The notes under the pieces were generated by a model. That model saw only the letters and a program-made list of their open reading frames with translations, made no database searches and was not told the DNA's origin. The translations under genes were made by a program, and so were the position numbers. A DNA stretch of 64,000 bases, taken from assembly GCA_949752745.1 (NCBI GenBank), contig OX457024.1, positions 54,190,510 through 54,254,509 on the forward strand, given 5' to 3'. This DNA comes from Protula sp. h YS-2021. Its lineage: Eukaryota > Annelida > Polychaeta > Sabellida > Serpulidae. Within the stretch, counting starts at the first letter, position 1. Every line of letters begins with the position of its first letter. Of this stretch, positions 40,880 through 54,246 are shown in pieces.

Positions 40880-42750
40880 GCCTCGTTCTTCAAAATATGT
40901 CGTCGAAGAAAACAAAAGAATAGGACATTACTCATTAATAAACAAGAATCACATATTCGAACACGAGCTTTATTTTCTTGCTTTGTTTAGAAAGGGCTGG
41001 CGTTGAGGGGAAGGGTTATCAGACAATAATCATATATTCAAACACGAGCTGTCTTAGACAATACTCAGCTGACGTCTTCTTAACAGCCAACACCACAGAA
41101 TGAGTAACATATTTTGGGCAAACACGCGTTTAATTTATACCCTTTTACTCGGTTCACATCTCTGCTACAGCCTATAATCTAATGTTGTGTGTAAGTCCAA
41201 CAAAGCATTCGCTGACCTATTTTCGACCAGAAACTCAATCCAAATTCTGTAATAAAACCTGAGATCAGCTGCTTACCACGATTAATCATCATGAATAGCG
41301 CCAGCTACATAAACAATTCTGAAAGGGGGAAAACTCTACGGGACAAAACGCGGGAAAATCTCCAGCCATGTCAAAAAGGGGGAATATCTCCGCGCAGGAA
41401 ATTCCCCGGAATTCACATATTTATTATAAATTCACATCTGTTGTTTTATCTTTTATATTTATGAGGTAAGATTAATTCCATTGTGTCGTATGATAATTGT
41501 GCAAGTTATATGATCTGATCCCAATGAACAAGATGCTCCTTTTCAGTGCTGTTCAAAAATGTAGGGACCACTTTTAAAGCTATTAGTCTCAAGGTTAATC
41601 CTATTTTGGCATAATTTTAACACTACTCTGTAGCATTCAAGGCCACGATTGTAATTCGCGTAATCTCTGTTCATCCTGAGTGGGATGCTTCAGTTCCATG
41701 CTACTGGAAAAATCGGAGACGTCGGATTAATGTTGAAAAAATTCAGGGAAAACTATTTGCCCGGGGAAACTATCTGCCCACACCACATTCCTGCTGTAAT
41801 GCCGGTGAGAACTTTTCGCCCTGAACAATGTAACGACTCAGTCAGTATGTGGCACATATGTCCTTTGAGATCCTTATCAGAGCTAAGCGAGTACAGCGTG
41901 TCTGAATGTTCCCTCCCCGAATCTTTTTCTTCATCGATGGTGGCCAGCTACCCTGTTCGACGTCTCATGGCACTGTTGGGCACTGCAGATCCTTCCATCC
42001 GTTACTTTCACTGGCTTTTTTCAACCTATAAATTAAACAGAGATTATACCCATGATGCAAATTTCACATATATTATTAAAGATATCACTTTCGGTCAGTA
42101 GGATGATTTTTTGTCCACCTTAAACCATGTAGATTGTGTTTTTGGTAAACGGAACAGACCCCCCCCCGGAATGGACTCCCCAAGAACAGATCCCCCTTTT
42201 TTGCAGTGGTAGGAACAGACCACCCCCCCCCCCATTTATTATTATAATAATGTTTCAGTATCTCTGTGAAAAATCAAGTTTTTTTCGGGATAACAGAGCA
42301 GCAGCTGCAGTGATATCCCGAATCTATGTTCACTTTCTATTGAATACATCTCCGGCTGTTGGGTCGGGATGTGGTGTTTCGCTGATCTGCTGTTAGCTTT
42401 GTGCGGATTGGATCGCCGCTAATTGTGTGTTTGTTTTGGCAGAAAGGTTTTGATTGCATTCGAGTTCCGTAATTTTTGTTGATGATATTTGTGTAATCTC
42501 ACAGTCATGTGCTCATGCCAATAGTCTTATCAAATTGCAACTGCGATCACTCGTTGATCAAGATGAAACAAGATCAATACATCATTTCATCCCTTTCATT
42601 ATGATGTAAGGGCATTGGCACATGTTTTCATCGTGATGAAAAGGTGTTGTATTAATAATAAACACGCAATTTTAAATAATTTAAAATTGTAAAATACATA
42701 AATATATACATAGATATATATATAAACATTTCCAAAAATACATCTCAGGA
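40880..42750. other. Mostly non-coding stretch
   Basis: A 138-codon ATG frame at 41,685-42,101 (+) is the longest but has no recognisable domain or splice context, so I leave it unassigned. C runs occur at 42,161 and 42,223. 'cgggaaaatctcc' blocks at 41,350 resemble the left flank of the Polinton. Confidence 0.4.
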
Positions 42751-42751
42751 C

Positions 42752-42752
<1 letters not shown>

Positions 42753-42838
<86 letters not shown>
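42753..42838. repeat. (AT)n tract
   Basis: About 40 AT dinucleotides. A second tract at 44,357-44,391 lies just beyond the adjoining transposon. Confidence 0.95.
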
Positions 42839-42842
<4 letters not shown>

Positions 42843-42921
42843 ACATACATAAATTGTAAAATACATAAATATATATAACAAACAGTTCAAAAAATACATC
42901 TCAGGACATAATATATATATA

Positions 42922-44353
42922 TGTTACAGTCAATGTTGGAAACCCGCCATTTCACGAAATGGCAAACCGTGTTGGGTAAATTCGCGTAATGCCTAAAATC
43001 TTTTGCCGTTTCACGAAATAACCTAAAAAGTAGGTTATTTCACAAAATTACCTAAATTTTCCGTTTGCCATTACGTGAAATGGCAAACTGTTATCTATAA
43101 CAAGAGAATATCACAGGAATCAGAAAAAACAGTAGTTTGAACTGTTTATTGATAAAATACAATCAATCCTACGAGGATGTTTCACACTACAGGATGAACG
43201 ATATGAATATCACATCGCCGCATTGCCGAATTTCGTATCCGAAGATTTAAAAAAGGAAAATCTTTTACGTTTTAAGCTACACTTGAGACAAAAACAGAAA
43301 CAAAAATGCAAAATTTTAAAGACAGCTAGTATTTTTCTTATCTTTAAAACTCGAGTTAATAGTAATATTAAAGCTTTTTGTGTCCCAATAACGTTATTCT
43401 CGAATTCTATTTTAATAAACATTGAAATTCTCAAATATTATCCGAGTTATAATGACCAAAATTTACATTAATAATAATAATTTCATACTTGGTGAGAATA
43501 TAATATTCACGCCTGCTTTTTGTGCCGGTGTTCAAGGCGTATGCCTTTAATTCCTGCACAGTCGAGTAATATTGGTCTTTTGGCATAAAGACCGATTTGA
43601 ACTGTTCAAATATTTTGTACAGCTCCTGTTTATATTTATTTTCATTTGATTGTCCATTTTTAGGAATTTGATAAAAACGCCCCGATTTCAGATAAATTTA
43701 TATCAAAATATATCTTCTCCGGAGGGCCAATATGGAGAAAGTTTCTTTATTATGACCCGTCCATGAAAACGGCTTAATTCCAGAGTAGATAAAAGCAGAC
43801 GTTATAGGATGTTCTTTTTCAGAGTATGTTAACAGCAAATCGGTGACTAGTTACTAAGTACATCATCTTAACCCAGTTCAGTGTGTTGTTCTGAAAGTTA
43901 TCCTAATAGTAATTATATTAATCAAAAAGAAACACAAACACTTGTGTGCATTACCATGAATTACAATTAATATGATCGCGTTAAAAGCTTGTGATCAGTT
44001 GCAATCAACTGTGGATAACAAGAAACCTGTTATGTATTAATTAAAGGAACAAACCAACTATGATGTATTAATTGTATTTGAAAACTGAAGCAATCTTATT
44101 GCAATTATAACAGATAAAAGACGCACTATTTGTCACGATTGTAAGAAATTTCGAGCAAAAAAGCTTATTTCACAATTTTGCCTGATCTTGATTTGCCAAT
44201 TTGTGAAATAAAATGCAAGATTTTTAGGTAATTTCGTGAAATGACCTAACTTTTAGGTTATTTCGTGAAACGGCAAAGGATTTTAGGCATTACGCGAATT
44301 TACCAAACACGGTTTGCCATTTCGTGAAATGGCGGGTTTCCGACATTGACTGT

Positions 44354-44357
<4 letters not shown>
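42922..44357 (-). mobile_element. DNA transposon relic with about 150-bp terminal inverted repeats
   Basis: The ends TGTTACAGTCAATGT and, inverted, ACATTGACTGTAACA, are followed inward by matching blocks (aacccgccatttc, gaaatggcaaa, ttcgcgtaatgcctaaaa, ggttatttc). It is inserted between AT repeats, so the exact target duplication cannot be read (TA-type flank). The interior holds one decayed minus-strand frame (43,431-43,697). Superfamily undetermined. Confidence 0.75.
43431..43697 (-). pseudogene. Protein remnant inside the TIR element
   Basis: An 88-codon open frame without an early Met, containing 'YYSTVQELKAYALNTG' and 'RREYYILTKYEIII'. It looks like real decayed coding sequence (a helical N-terminal region). 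It reminds me of the N-terminal part of integrase-like transposases annotated KRBA2-like, but I am not sure. Confidence 0.35.
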
Positions 44358-44394
<37 letters not shown>

Positions 44395-44859
44395 GTCTTA
44401 TTCACAATATTTTCCCTTATTTTCTCTTTAAATCACTGGTGCATCGAAACAATTGTTTCTTTAACTTTATTTACATTTTCTGAAACCGTATTGTGTATTC
44501 AAAGACTCAGAGCCAGTGCGCATCAATAATTAATTTTCTCTAAAACACAAATATAAAAAATGCTATTTACGTGTATCGTTTGCCGTTATGTTTAAAGTAA
44601 ATGAGAAACACTCGGGGACAGCCAGCGGACTTTTCCTGCCAAGTGACATGGCAAAGTATTTCTAGAGCAGTAATTCGGCACTCGATTCTATGGTATGTTA
44701 ACGATTTTTCAGGGTCTCCCATTGAATTAAGTTATATTTGTCTTTGTCACCAAAGAGATTCTTAACAATTGAGGCCAAAAACTTTTTTGTATAAACATGT
44801 TCATTAACTACATCAGTTTCTCAGCTATATAATTACTTGCTTATTATATAATTACTTAC

Positions 44860-45065
44860 AACAATTTGCAGTGGCTCAACGGAGTTGTTCGTCAAGTATG
44901 CGAGCAATGAAGCATGTCCAGGAACTGAGCAGCAGAGTTTGAGGGCCAAGTAAATGCACTCACTTCCCAGCAGTTGAAGGCCTGTTGTTTTCCATGGAAT
45001 TTGAGACAGTATCCGGTCAAATGGCCACTGACGACACTGCATGTTCTTCTGTAAGACTGTCACAC
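44860..45065 (-). CDS. Internal exon of an unidentified host gene
   Basis: 206 nt bounded on the minus strand by a strong acceptor (ttctatttgaacag) and a consensus donor (GTAAGT). The long frame is open throughout and encodes a helical, Leu/Cys-rich segment (LQLLGSECIYLALKLCC, then SVPGHASLLAYLTNN). Composition is unlike nearby repeats, suggesting a conserved helical-repeat protein. I do not recognise the family and found no partner exon with matching phase nearby; the rest of the gene may lie far away or the exon may be an isolated remnant. Confidence 0.55.
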
Positions 45066-45244
45066 ACCTGTTCAAATAGAAAAAACATGGGGTAAGGGAG
45101 TCTCCGCCCATTACGTCCCCGGGTAATACGTCCCCCGCTGTTGGGTGATCTCAAACGTGCCGTGATGGCAAACGTCGATGTTTCCAGGAATGCACCGGGA
45201 TGTGAGGAAAATACTCCATGATGGCAAACGTCCCTTAACCTTAT

Positions 45245-45470
45245 TAGGCCCCCGCCGGAGGCTATAGTTTTCTGGCCTGTCTGTCCGTCTGTGCGTCCGG
45301 CGACACGTTTTTTAGTTACTCACTCAAGCCTACATTTTTCGACCGATTGTTAAGATATTCCATATATGGGTAGTATTGGAACGAACAAGGATCGGTATTG
45401 TAAATGAGCCATGTCGGCCCAAGGACATTGGCCCAGCTGAACTTCTGAAATTTTCACAACCCTGACATAC
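45245..45470. repeat. 'ggaggctatagttttctggcc' repeat copy
   Basis: Begins 'ccccgccggagg', then 'tgtctgtccgtctgtgcgtccgg', and later has 'tcggcccaaggacattgg'. Diverged relative of 13,150-13,530. Confidence 0.6.
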
Positions 45471-46380
45471 TGGAATGAATTGGTATTCACACGGTCCATC
45501 CAATATAATCCAGCTTAAAACCTAATTGCCTAAAATAATGGTGCTTATTCACTTTATTGGGTACTAATTTCGGTATAGCCACGGTATAGCGTCCGCCCCT
45601 GTTTGTGGAAATTGGCTTAAGTCACTCAGCCATTTTAACAGGTGAACTAGAACACAACAAGTTTGTCACCCCGTTGGTTTTATTGGGCTCTTTTAATCAT
45701 AACATATGCTGGGTTATTTATATATGAAAAGAACATAATATTATCCTGACATCCCTAGTCCTCCACGACTTTCTAATCTAATAAAGACTTTTTTATAACT
45801 TTTTATAGGTATCCCCCTAAGAGAGACATATATAGCATTTGGTGTGTCCGTCCGTGCCCACAATGATTATGCTATGTGGTGGATTTTCGGTACATCCGTC
45901 ACTTATGTGGTTTTTCTTCCTTATGTGGTGGTTCTTATGAGGTAGCCACATAAGCACCCATTGAGCACAAAACAAACCACATAAGGGAGTCCGTCAAAGT
46001 CCGTTGATCAACTGTCCTGTAACACCATCTGTTGGAAAATAATGCAACTATAAAGCTAATTTCTAAAGCAAATAAGGAGAGCAGCATTTGTTTAAATCCC
46101 GCTGTGGGCTGGGGAGAATCATAAGAATACACCCACTGCGGACAATGTTTGTATTTTTGGGGATTTTTTGAAGAATAAACTTCAAAGTGCGTTTCCTCCT
46201 ATCCGATTTCATTTATTTTTGGTATCTAGTATGAGGCAGCCCTAGATGGATCGGGCATACGGCTTGTGCTTTTTGACTCCATCTTGAATTTTGATTTTAG
46301 GGAAAATTTTTGAAGAAAATCCTCAAAATGAATCTTATCCTACAGTTTTATCCGTTTATTTAACTTGTGTTTATGTGTGG
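45470..46380. other. Non-coding stretch with repeat fragments
   Basis: Contains 'taagagagacatatatagca' followed by 'tttggtgtgtccgtccg' at 45,820 (a relative of 25,780) and 'gaatacacccactgcgg' at 46,124 (a relative of the array flanks at 6.2 and 7.4 kb). No gene recognised. Confidence 0.5.
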
Positions 46381-46384
46381 TTAT

Positions 46385-49300
46385 TATTTAAACATGCACA
46401 CTGGTCCGAAATATGAACCGCTCATCGACGCAATTTAAGTTAACATGCGCCGTGATCCGAAATGTGAACCGCGCATCAGCGCAAGTTAAACAAACATGCG
46501 CACTGGTTCCAAATGCGAACCGCGCATTAACGCAAGTGAAATAAACATGCGCACTGGTCCGAAATGCGAACCGGGCGTCAACGCAAGTTAAATAAACATG
46601 CGCACTGGTTCTAAAATAAGAAACGCGCATCAACGAAAGCTGAATAAACATACGCAGTTGTCCGAAATGTGAACCATGCACCAACGGAAGTTGAATAAAT
46701 ATGCGCACTGGTTCGAAATGCGCAACTGGACATGGACGCAAGGTAAATAAACATGCGCACTGGTCCGAACAAAGAACCGCGCATCGACGCAAGTTAAATA
46801 AATATGTGCACTGGTCCGAACAAAGAACCACGCATCGATGCAAGTTAAGTAATCATGCGCACTGGTCCGAAATGCGCAACTGGACATGGACGCAAGGTAA
46901 ATAAACATGCGCACTGGTCCGAACAAAGAACCACGCATCGACGCAAGTTAAATAAATATGTGCACTGGTCCGAACAAAGAACCACGCATCGATGCAAGTT
47001 AAGTAATCATGCGCACTGGTCCGAAATGTAAACCGCGCATCAACGCAAGTTAAACAAACATGCGCACTGGTTCCAAATGCGAACCGCGCATTAACGCAAG
47101 TGAAATAAACATGCGCACTGGTCCGAAATGTGAACCGCGCATCAACTCAAGTTAAATAAACATGCGCACCAGTCCGAAATGCGAACCGTGCATCAACTGA
47201 AGTTAGATAAACATGCGCAGTTGTCCGAAATGTGAATCACGCACCAACACAAGCGTAATGAACATGCGCACTAGTCCGAAATGTGAACCGGGCATGGACG
47301 CAAGTGAAATAAACATGCGAAATGCTTCGAAATGCGAACCGAGCACCGACGACAGTTTAATAAATATGCGCACTAGTCCGAACTTTGAACCGCGCATTAG
47401 TGCACATTAACCAAACACGCGCACTAGTTCGAAATGCGAATCGCGCATCGACGCAAGTTAAATAAATATGTGTACTGGTCCGAACAAAGAACCACGCATC
47501 GATGCAAGTTAAGTAATCATGCGCACTGGTCCGAAATGCGAACCGGGCGTCAACGCAAGTTAAATAAACATGCGCACTGGTCTAAATTAAGAAGCCCGCA
47601 TCAACGCAAGCTGAATAAACATGCGCAGTTGTCCGAAATGTGAACCACGCACCAACGGAAGTTGAATAAATATGCGCACTGGTTCGAAATGCGCATCCGG
47701 ACATGGACGCAAGGTAAATAAACATGCGCACTGGTTCGAAATGCGAAGCGCATCGACGCAAGTTAAATAAATATGTGCACTGGTCCGAACAAAGAACCAC
47801 GCATCGATGCAAGTTAAGTAATCATGCACACTGGTCCGAAATGTAAGCCGCGCATCAACGCAAGTTAAACAAACATGTGCACTGGTTCCAAATGGGAACC
47901 GCGCATTAACGCAAGTGAAATAAACATGCGCACTGGTCCGAAATGTGAACCGTGCATCAACGCAAGTTAAATGAACATGCGCACTAGTCCGAAATGCGAA
48001 CCGGGCATCAACTGAAGTTAAATAAACATGCGCAGTTGTCCGAAATGTGAATCACGCACCAACGCAAGCGAAATGAACATGCGCACTAGTCCGAAATTCG
48101 AAATGTTCATCAGCGAAGTTGAATAAACATGCACAATAGTCCGAAATGTGAACCGGGCATGGACGCAAGTGAAATAAACATGCGCACTGCTTCGAAATGC
48201 GAACCGAGCACCGACGCCAGTTTAATAAATATGCGCACTGGTCCGAAATTTGAACCGCGTATTAGTGCATATTAACCAAACACGCGCACTAGTTCGAAAT
48301 GCGAACCGCGCATCGACGCAAGTTAAATAAATATGTGCACTGGTCCGAACAAAGAACCACGAATCGATGCAAGTTAAGTAATCATGCGCACTGGTCCGAA
48401 ACGCGAACCGCGCATCAACGCAAGTTAAACAAACATGCGCACTGGTTCCAAAGGCGAACCGCGCATTAACGCAAGTAAAATAAACATGCGCACTGGTCCG
48501 AAATGCGAACCGGGCATCAACGCAAATTAAATGAACATGCGCACTAGTCCGAAATGCGAAACGCTCATCAACGGAAGTTAAATAAACATGCGCACTGGTT
48601 CGAAATGCGCAAGCGGACATGGACGCAAGGTAAATAAACATGCGCACTGGTTCGAAATGCAAACCGGACATCAACTGAAGTTAAATAAACATGCGCAGTT
48701 GTCCGAAATGTTAATCACGCACCAACGCAAGCGAAATGAACATGCGCACTAGTCCGGAATGCGAAATGTTCATCAGCGAAGTTGAATAAACATGCACAAT
48801 AGTTCGAAATGTGAACCGGGCATGGACGCAAGTGAAATAAACATGCGCACTGCTTCGAAATGCGAACCGAGCACCGACGCCAGTTTAATAAATATGCGCA
48901 CTGGTCCGAAATTTGAATCGCGTATTAGTACATATTAACCATACACGCGCACTAGTTCGAAATCCGAACCGCGCATCGGCGCAAGTTAAATAAATATGTG
49001 CACTGGTCCGAACAAAGAACCACGAATCGATGCAAGTTAAGTAATCATGCGCACTGGTCCGAAATGCGAACCGCACATCAACGCAAGTTAAACAAACATG
49101 CGCACTGGTTCCAAATGCGAACCGCGCATTAACGCAAGTAAAATAAACATGCACACTGGTCCGAAATGCGAACCGGGCATCAACGCAAGTTAAATGAACA
49201 TGCGCACTAGTCCGAAATGCGAAACGCTCATCAACGGAAGTTGAATAAACATGCGCACTGGTTCGAAATGCGCAAGCGGACATGGACGCAAGGTAAATAA

Positions 49301-51395
49301 ACATGCGCACTGGTTCGAATTGCGAACCGCGCATCGACGCAAGTTAAATAAATATGTGCACTGGTCCGAACAAAGAACCACGCATCGATGCAGGTTAAGT
49401 AATCATGCGCACTGGTCCGAAATGTGAACCGCGCATCAACGCAAGTTAAATAAACATGCGCAGTTGTCCTAAATGTGAATCACGCACCAACGCAAGCGAA
49501 ATGAACATGCGCATTAGTCCGGAATGCGAAATGTTCATCAGCGAAGTTGAATAAACATGCACAATAGTTCGAAATGTGAACCGGGCATGGACGCAAGTGA
49601 AATAAACATGCGCACTGCTTCGAAATGCGAACCGAGCACCGACGCCAGTTTAATAAATATGCGCACTGGTCCGAAATTTGAATCGCGTATTAGTACATAT
49701 TAACCATACACGCGCACTAGTTCGAAATGCGAACCGCGCATCGACGCAAGTTAAATAAATATGTGCACTGGTCCGAACAAAGAACCACGAATCGATGCAA
49801 GTTAAGTAATCATGCGCACTGGTCCGAAATGCGAACCGCACATCAACGCAAGTTAAACAAACATGCGCACTGGTTCCAAATGCGAACCGCGCATTAACGC
49901 AAGTAAAATAAACATGCACACTGGTCTGAAATGCGAACCGGGCATCAACGCAAGTTAAATGAACATGCGCACTAGTCCGAAATGCGAAACGCTCATCAAC
50001 GGAAGTTGAATAAACATGCGCACTGGTTCGAAATGCGCAAGCGGACATGGACGCAAGGTAAATAAACATGCGCACTGGTTCGAATTGCGAACCGCGCATC
50101 GACGCAAGTTTAAATAAATATGTGCACTGGTCCGAACAAAGAACCACGCATCGATGCAGGTTAAGTAATCATGCGCACTGGTCCGAAATGTGAACCGCGC
50201 ATCAACGCAAGTTAAATAAACATGCGCAGTTGTCCTAAATGTGAATCACGCACCAATGCAAGCGAAACGAACATGCGCACTAGTCCGAAATGCCAAATGT
50301 TCATCAGCTAAGTTGAATAAACATGCGCAATAGTCCGAAATGTGAACCGGGCATGGACGCAAGTGAAATAAACATGCGCACTGCTTCAAAATGCGAACTG
50401 TGCACCGACGCAAGTTTTATAAATATGCGCACTGGTCCGAAATTTGAACCGCGCATCAGTGCACATTAACCAAACATGCCCACTAGTTCAAAATGCGAAC
50501 CGCGCATCCATGCAAGTTAAATAAACATGCGCATTTGTCTAAAACAAGAACCGTGCATCAACGCAAATAAAAGAAACATGTGCACTGGTCCGAAATGTGA
50601 ACCACGCATCAACGCAAGTTAAATAAACATGCGCATTTGTCTAAAACAAGAACCGTGCATTAACGCAAATAAAAGAAACATGCGCACTGGTCCAAAATGT
50701 GAATCTCGCATCAACGCAAGCTAAACAAACCTGCGCACTAGTCCGAAATGCGAACCGCGCATCGACGCCAGATAAATAAACATGCGCAGTGGTCCGACAA
50801 AAGAACCATGCATCGACGCAAGTTGAATAAACATACACAGTTTCCGAAATAAGCACCACGCATGAACGCACGTTAAATATATGCACTGGTCGGAAAAAAC
50901 CACGCATCGACGCAAGTTATGTAATCATGCGCACTGGTCCGAATTGTGAACCGCGCATCAAGGTAAGTTGCATAAACATGCGCAGGGGTCTGAAATGCGA
51001 ACCGGGCATCGACGCAAGTTAAATGAACATGCGCACTGGTTCGAAATGCAAACCACGCTTTGTCGCAAGTTAAATAGATATGCACAGTGGTCCGAAATAC
51101 AAACCGCGCATCAGTGCACGTTAACCAAACATGCGCGCTGGTCCGAAATCTGAACCGCACATCGACGCAAGTTAAGTTGACATGCGCCGTGATCCGAAAT
51201 GTGAACCGCGCATCAACGCAAGTTAAAAACATATGCGCAGTTTTTCCAAAGGCGAACCACGCATTAACGCAAGCTAAATAAACATGCACACTGGTCTAAA
51301 ATAAGCACCATGCATTAACGCAAGTTAAATAAACATGCGCACTGGTCTAAAATAAGCACCACACATCAACGCAAGTTAAATAAATATGCGCAGTT
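46385..51395. repeat. 51-bp satellite array, about 98 copies, with higher-order periods
   Basis: The unit is approximately aaataaacatgcgcactggt followed by ccgaaatgcgaaccgcgcat and caacgcaagtt. Because 51 nt is 17 codons, the minus strand stays open for up to 165 codons (repeating TSAHVYLTCVDARFAFR), an artefact. Variant units recur at 765 bp (for example 48,916 and 49,681, 15 units) and 663 bp (48,253 and 48,916, 13 units), so blocks were duplicated as larger segments. Confidence 0.95.
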
Positions 51396-51399
51396 GTGA

Positions 51400-52778
51400 A
51401 AGATAAGCTGTAAAATATCTTTATACAGTAAAGTGCCACATATATAATTCCGTTTATTTACAAATGACACACACAAAGCATAAACATTATTGACATTGAC
51501 ATGACACCTGCTGGGATCCACACAAGGGCACGGGCATATATAAACCACCACATAAGTATTTTTTATTCTCAAATAATCTTGTCCGTGACCTACCACTTAA
51601 ATGCATTTCAGGCATATCAAATGCTACCATATAATGCAGCCACCACATAAGATACCTCTCGTTGGTCCGTCCGTCTGTCCGTCTGTCCGTCCGCTCTTAC
51701 GAGAGCTACGTTGTGCGTTTATTTTTAGGTAGAAAGGTACGTTGTGCGTTTAAGTTACGTTGTGGGTTTGACGTTGCGGGTTTAAGTGAGATTTGGACTC
51801 CCCGTGATGCTGTGGGTCCATTAAAATGGTTTTTAAAATTAAGCCCACAACGCACGGAAAATGGAGTCCTGTGAATTTGTCCGTACTTTTTCCCTTGCCG
51901 CTGGCGACACCTGGCGTTGTAATTCTTACCTATATTCACATGTGGAAAGCACATGGGGTAAATTTTTGGGTCAGCCAATCAGATTCTGCAATTCAGGTGC
52001 CTTTATTCATGCGCTGTTTTGGTTTTAGACCTTGAGTTTCTCCGCCTTAGAAAACTTCTGCCTCCGCCCTCTCTTCCCCCCCCCCCAAAATAAAAGTGAC
52101 AAAGGTCCTTAACCACTTGTATGGATATTATTTTCTGTTGTTTCAATAAATAAAACCGGTTTTTAGTGCTTTCATGGTGTAAAAAAGGCAAGAAAAGTGA
52201 GCAGAAACTAGGAACTATATTATATGTTGGGTGTGAATCGGTCAGTCGTGAGCAACAATGGCGGAAAGTGCGGGGGATTAAAATGTGCAAGTGTTGTTTC
52301 ACTAAAATGTGATTATTTCCAAATGGATACTACAGTAAATTATATGCATAAATGTGTACTTCTACACCAAGAATCGGTTGGCAAAAGTAAAATAAGAAAA
52401 AATTCTAATATAAGGTGGAATTTTAAGAAAAGGTTTGAAACTGAAGTGAGCAAAGTTTGATGTTATCGCTCACTTCTTTTCACGCGGTTTTGCTAGACAG
52501 ATTGGGATATTCATAGCTTAAATGTTAGTTATAGCAAGTAAGTAAACAAGTTTCTCCCATAGATATAATTATTCCTTAATGCTATCTTTGAATATGGGCA
52601 AAGGATAAAATTTTACATTTGAAGCAGAGTGACAGATAAAAACAGCTTCGTACATGTAACATACATGGGAATCTTCCGGCTTTTCAGGCTTTTTTTGTGT
52701 CAAATTTGCCTTTTTATCGACCCTGTACCCGTGTATGGTAAAATTTTTTGGCTTTTTCCCGACCCCGTTCCCGTGTAT
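51400..52778. other. Non-coding stretch, short repeats
   Basis: 'gtccgtccgtctgtccgtctg' at 51,665, then four steps of 'tacgttgtgcgttta' (51,710-51,785). A 78-codon frame at 52,224-52,460 (+) is Lys/Cys-rich but unrecognised. Confidence 0.4.
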
Positions 52779-53492
52779 TATATAAGCCACTTCGTACCTT
52801 CGAAACTTCCCAATGGAGGGGTCGTTTCGACTGCAAATTCTGTGGATTAAATAAGCGTATTGGCACTTGCAGTTACGCCGAAAAGTTTTTGCGTTTCGAC
52901 CGAATGCCCCAGTGCGTACGTTCGGGTCTTTCCGATAGAAGTACCGTTTCGACTGCAGTTCTTTTTTGGTATAAATTTTAAAGAGATGATAAGGGTAAAA
53001 CATAGAAATTCAAATTTCAATGTTCATATTTTACATAATATTCTGCCCCTGTTATAGCCCATTTATGAATATATTTCGAGAAAAATGGAATTTTGTTGCT
53101 TGTTGCCAGTTTTCTCTATCCTTTCGTTATGCCTTTATCTCAACCTTATCCGGTCGAAACGCCAAATCTTTTCAGCAAAATTCTAAGTACAAATCCGCTT
53201 ATTCCGTTGGATAAAGGTATAAAGTAATGATAGAAAAAACTGGCAAAATGATCAGAATTCCATTTTCCAGAAAAAAACATTCAAAGTTGGCCTTTAAAGG
53301 TGCTGAATAATATGATACATAGCTTAAAACAATCATGTGATGGCTGTTTAAATTCAGAAGTATGCATCTTGGAAGAAAATTACAATTTTGATGTTTTTCC
53401 TTTATCATTTCTATAGAAATTGACACAAGAACTTTGCAGTCGAAACGACAGCTCGGTTCGAAAGGTTTTACGGTACGAAATGGCTTATTATA
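52779..53492. mobile_element. Possible foldback element with about 65-bp inverted arms
   Basis: The left arm 52,779-52,846 (tataagccacttcgtacc...gtcgtttcgactgca) pairs with 53,422-53,492 (tgcagtcgaaacgac...ggtacgaaatggcttatta). No coding content is seen inside. Confidence 0.5.
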
Positions 53493-53522
53493 AAGAAATG
53501 ATGATATCATGAAAAAAGGCTT

Positions 53523-53980
53523 TGAATCCGACTGGAATCCGAATTAAGGTCAAGATGGGGAGGCATAAAACAGCCAAGAGGAAAGTATACAGACAGAGAA
53601 GTAAGCAAAGAATTAAGTCAGACGGAAAACTGCAGCGTTGTAACAGTTACAGAAGCGAATTCAGTGAACAAAGAAACAGTATCGGTGACTTCAAAGATGT
53701 CAATTTACACAGCGGGAATAGACTTTCCCATGCTAAAGTACTGCATTAGTTATACAACCAATGTAATATGGATTGCCGAGGATATGCATCAGGCAGTGAA
53801 TATAACTTGGAGAGAGAAACAAAAAAACATTTATAAAGATTCTTTATACAAGCAGTACAGAATGTATGTTAAGTACAAAACTGCTGCTGGAGATGTTAAA
53901 ACTCGCTCCTTGAGCTTTTGGATATATGTAAATAATGTCACTTCAAAGTGTTCTGCGCAGACTGCATTTAAAGATATGGG
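53523..53980 (+). CDS. Probable exon with long open frame and donor
   Basis: A 458-nt open stretch ending at a consensus donor (gatatggg|GTAAGTG). The frame encodes 'YCISYTTNVIWIAEDMHQAVNITW' (split here as YCISYTTNVIWIAEDM and HQAVNITW) and 'YRMYVKYKTAAGDVKTRSLSF', coding-like but unrecognised. An ATG at 53,697 is a possible start. It lies upstream of the PWWP gene on the same strand, but joining it directly to the exon at 55,766 gives a phase that hits a stop in the next exon. It is therefore an alternative 5' exon, a separate gene, or needs an unseen exon between. Confidence 0.4.
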
Positions 53981-54246
53981 GTAAGTGCTTTTCTTGCTTT
54001 TCTTAGTTGTTTTTTATTTAAAAAGCTTTTTTTTTACGGATTTTTTCAGGGACTAATTTTGTTTCCTGTAAATTTTTATAAGTTTTCTATATCTGACATA
54101 GCTGGATTGGTTTTGAAGTTGAATTAAATCGAAGAGTGTAAAAAGGGCCAAAATAGCGTTTGATACGGTGATAGTGCTGTCAAATGAATAAATGACAGCA
54201 CTAAGATGGAGTGTTCTGCGTTGAGAAGTGATGGAAAATCAGAACA

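Noticed and set aside
41685..42101. 138-codon plus-strand frame as a gene
   Set aside because: No domain, promoter, splice or polyadenylation context recognised. Length is within chance for this composition; mentioned only in the regional entry.
46388..50147. Minus-strand frames up to 165 codons with TSAHVYLTCVDARFAFR repeats
   Set aside because: The satellite period is 51 nt, which keeps frames open by chance. Indels shift them freely, with no codon bias.
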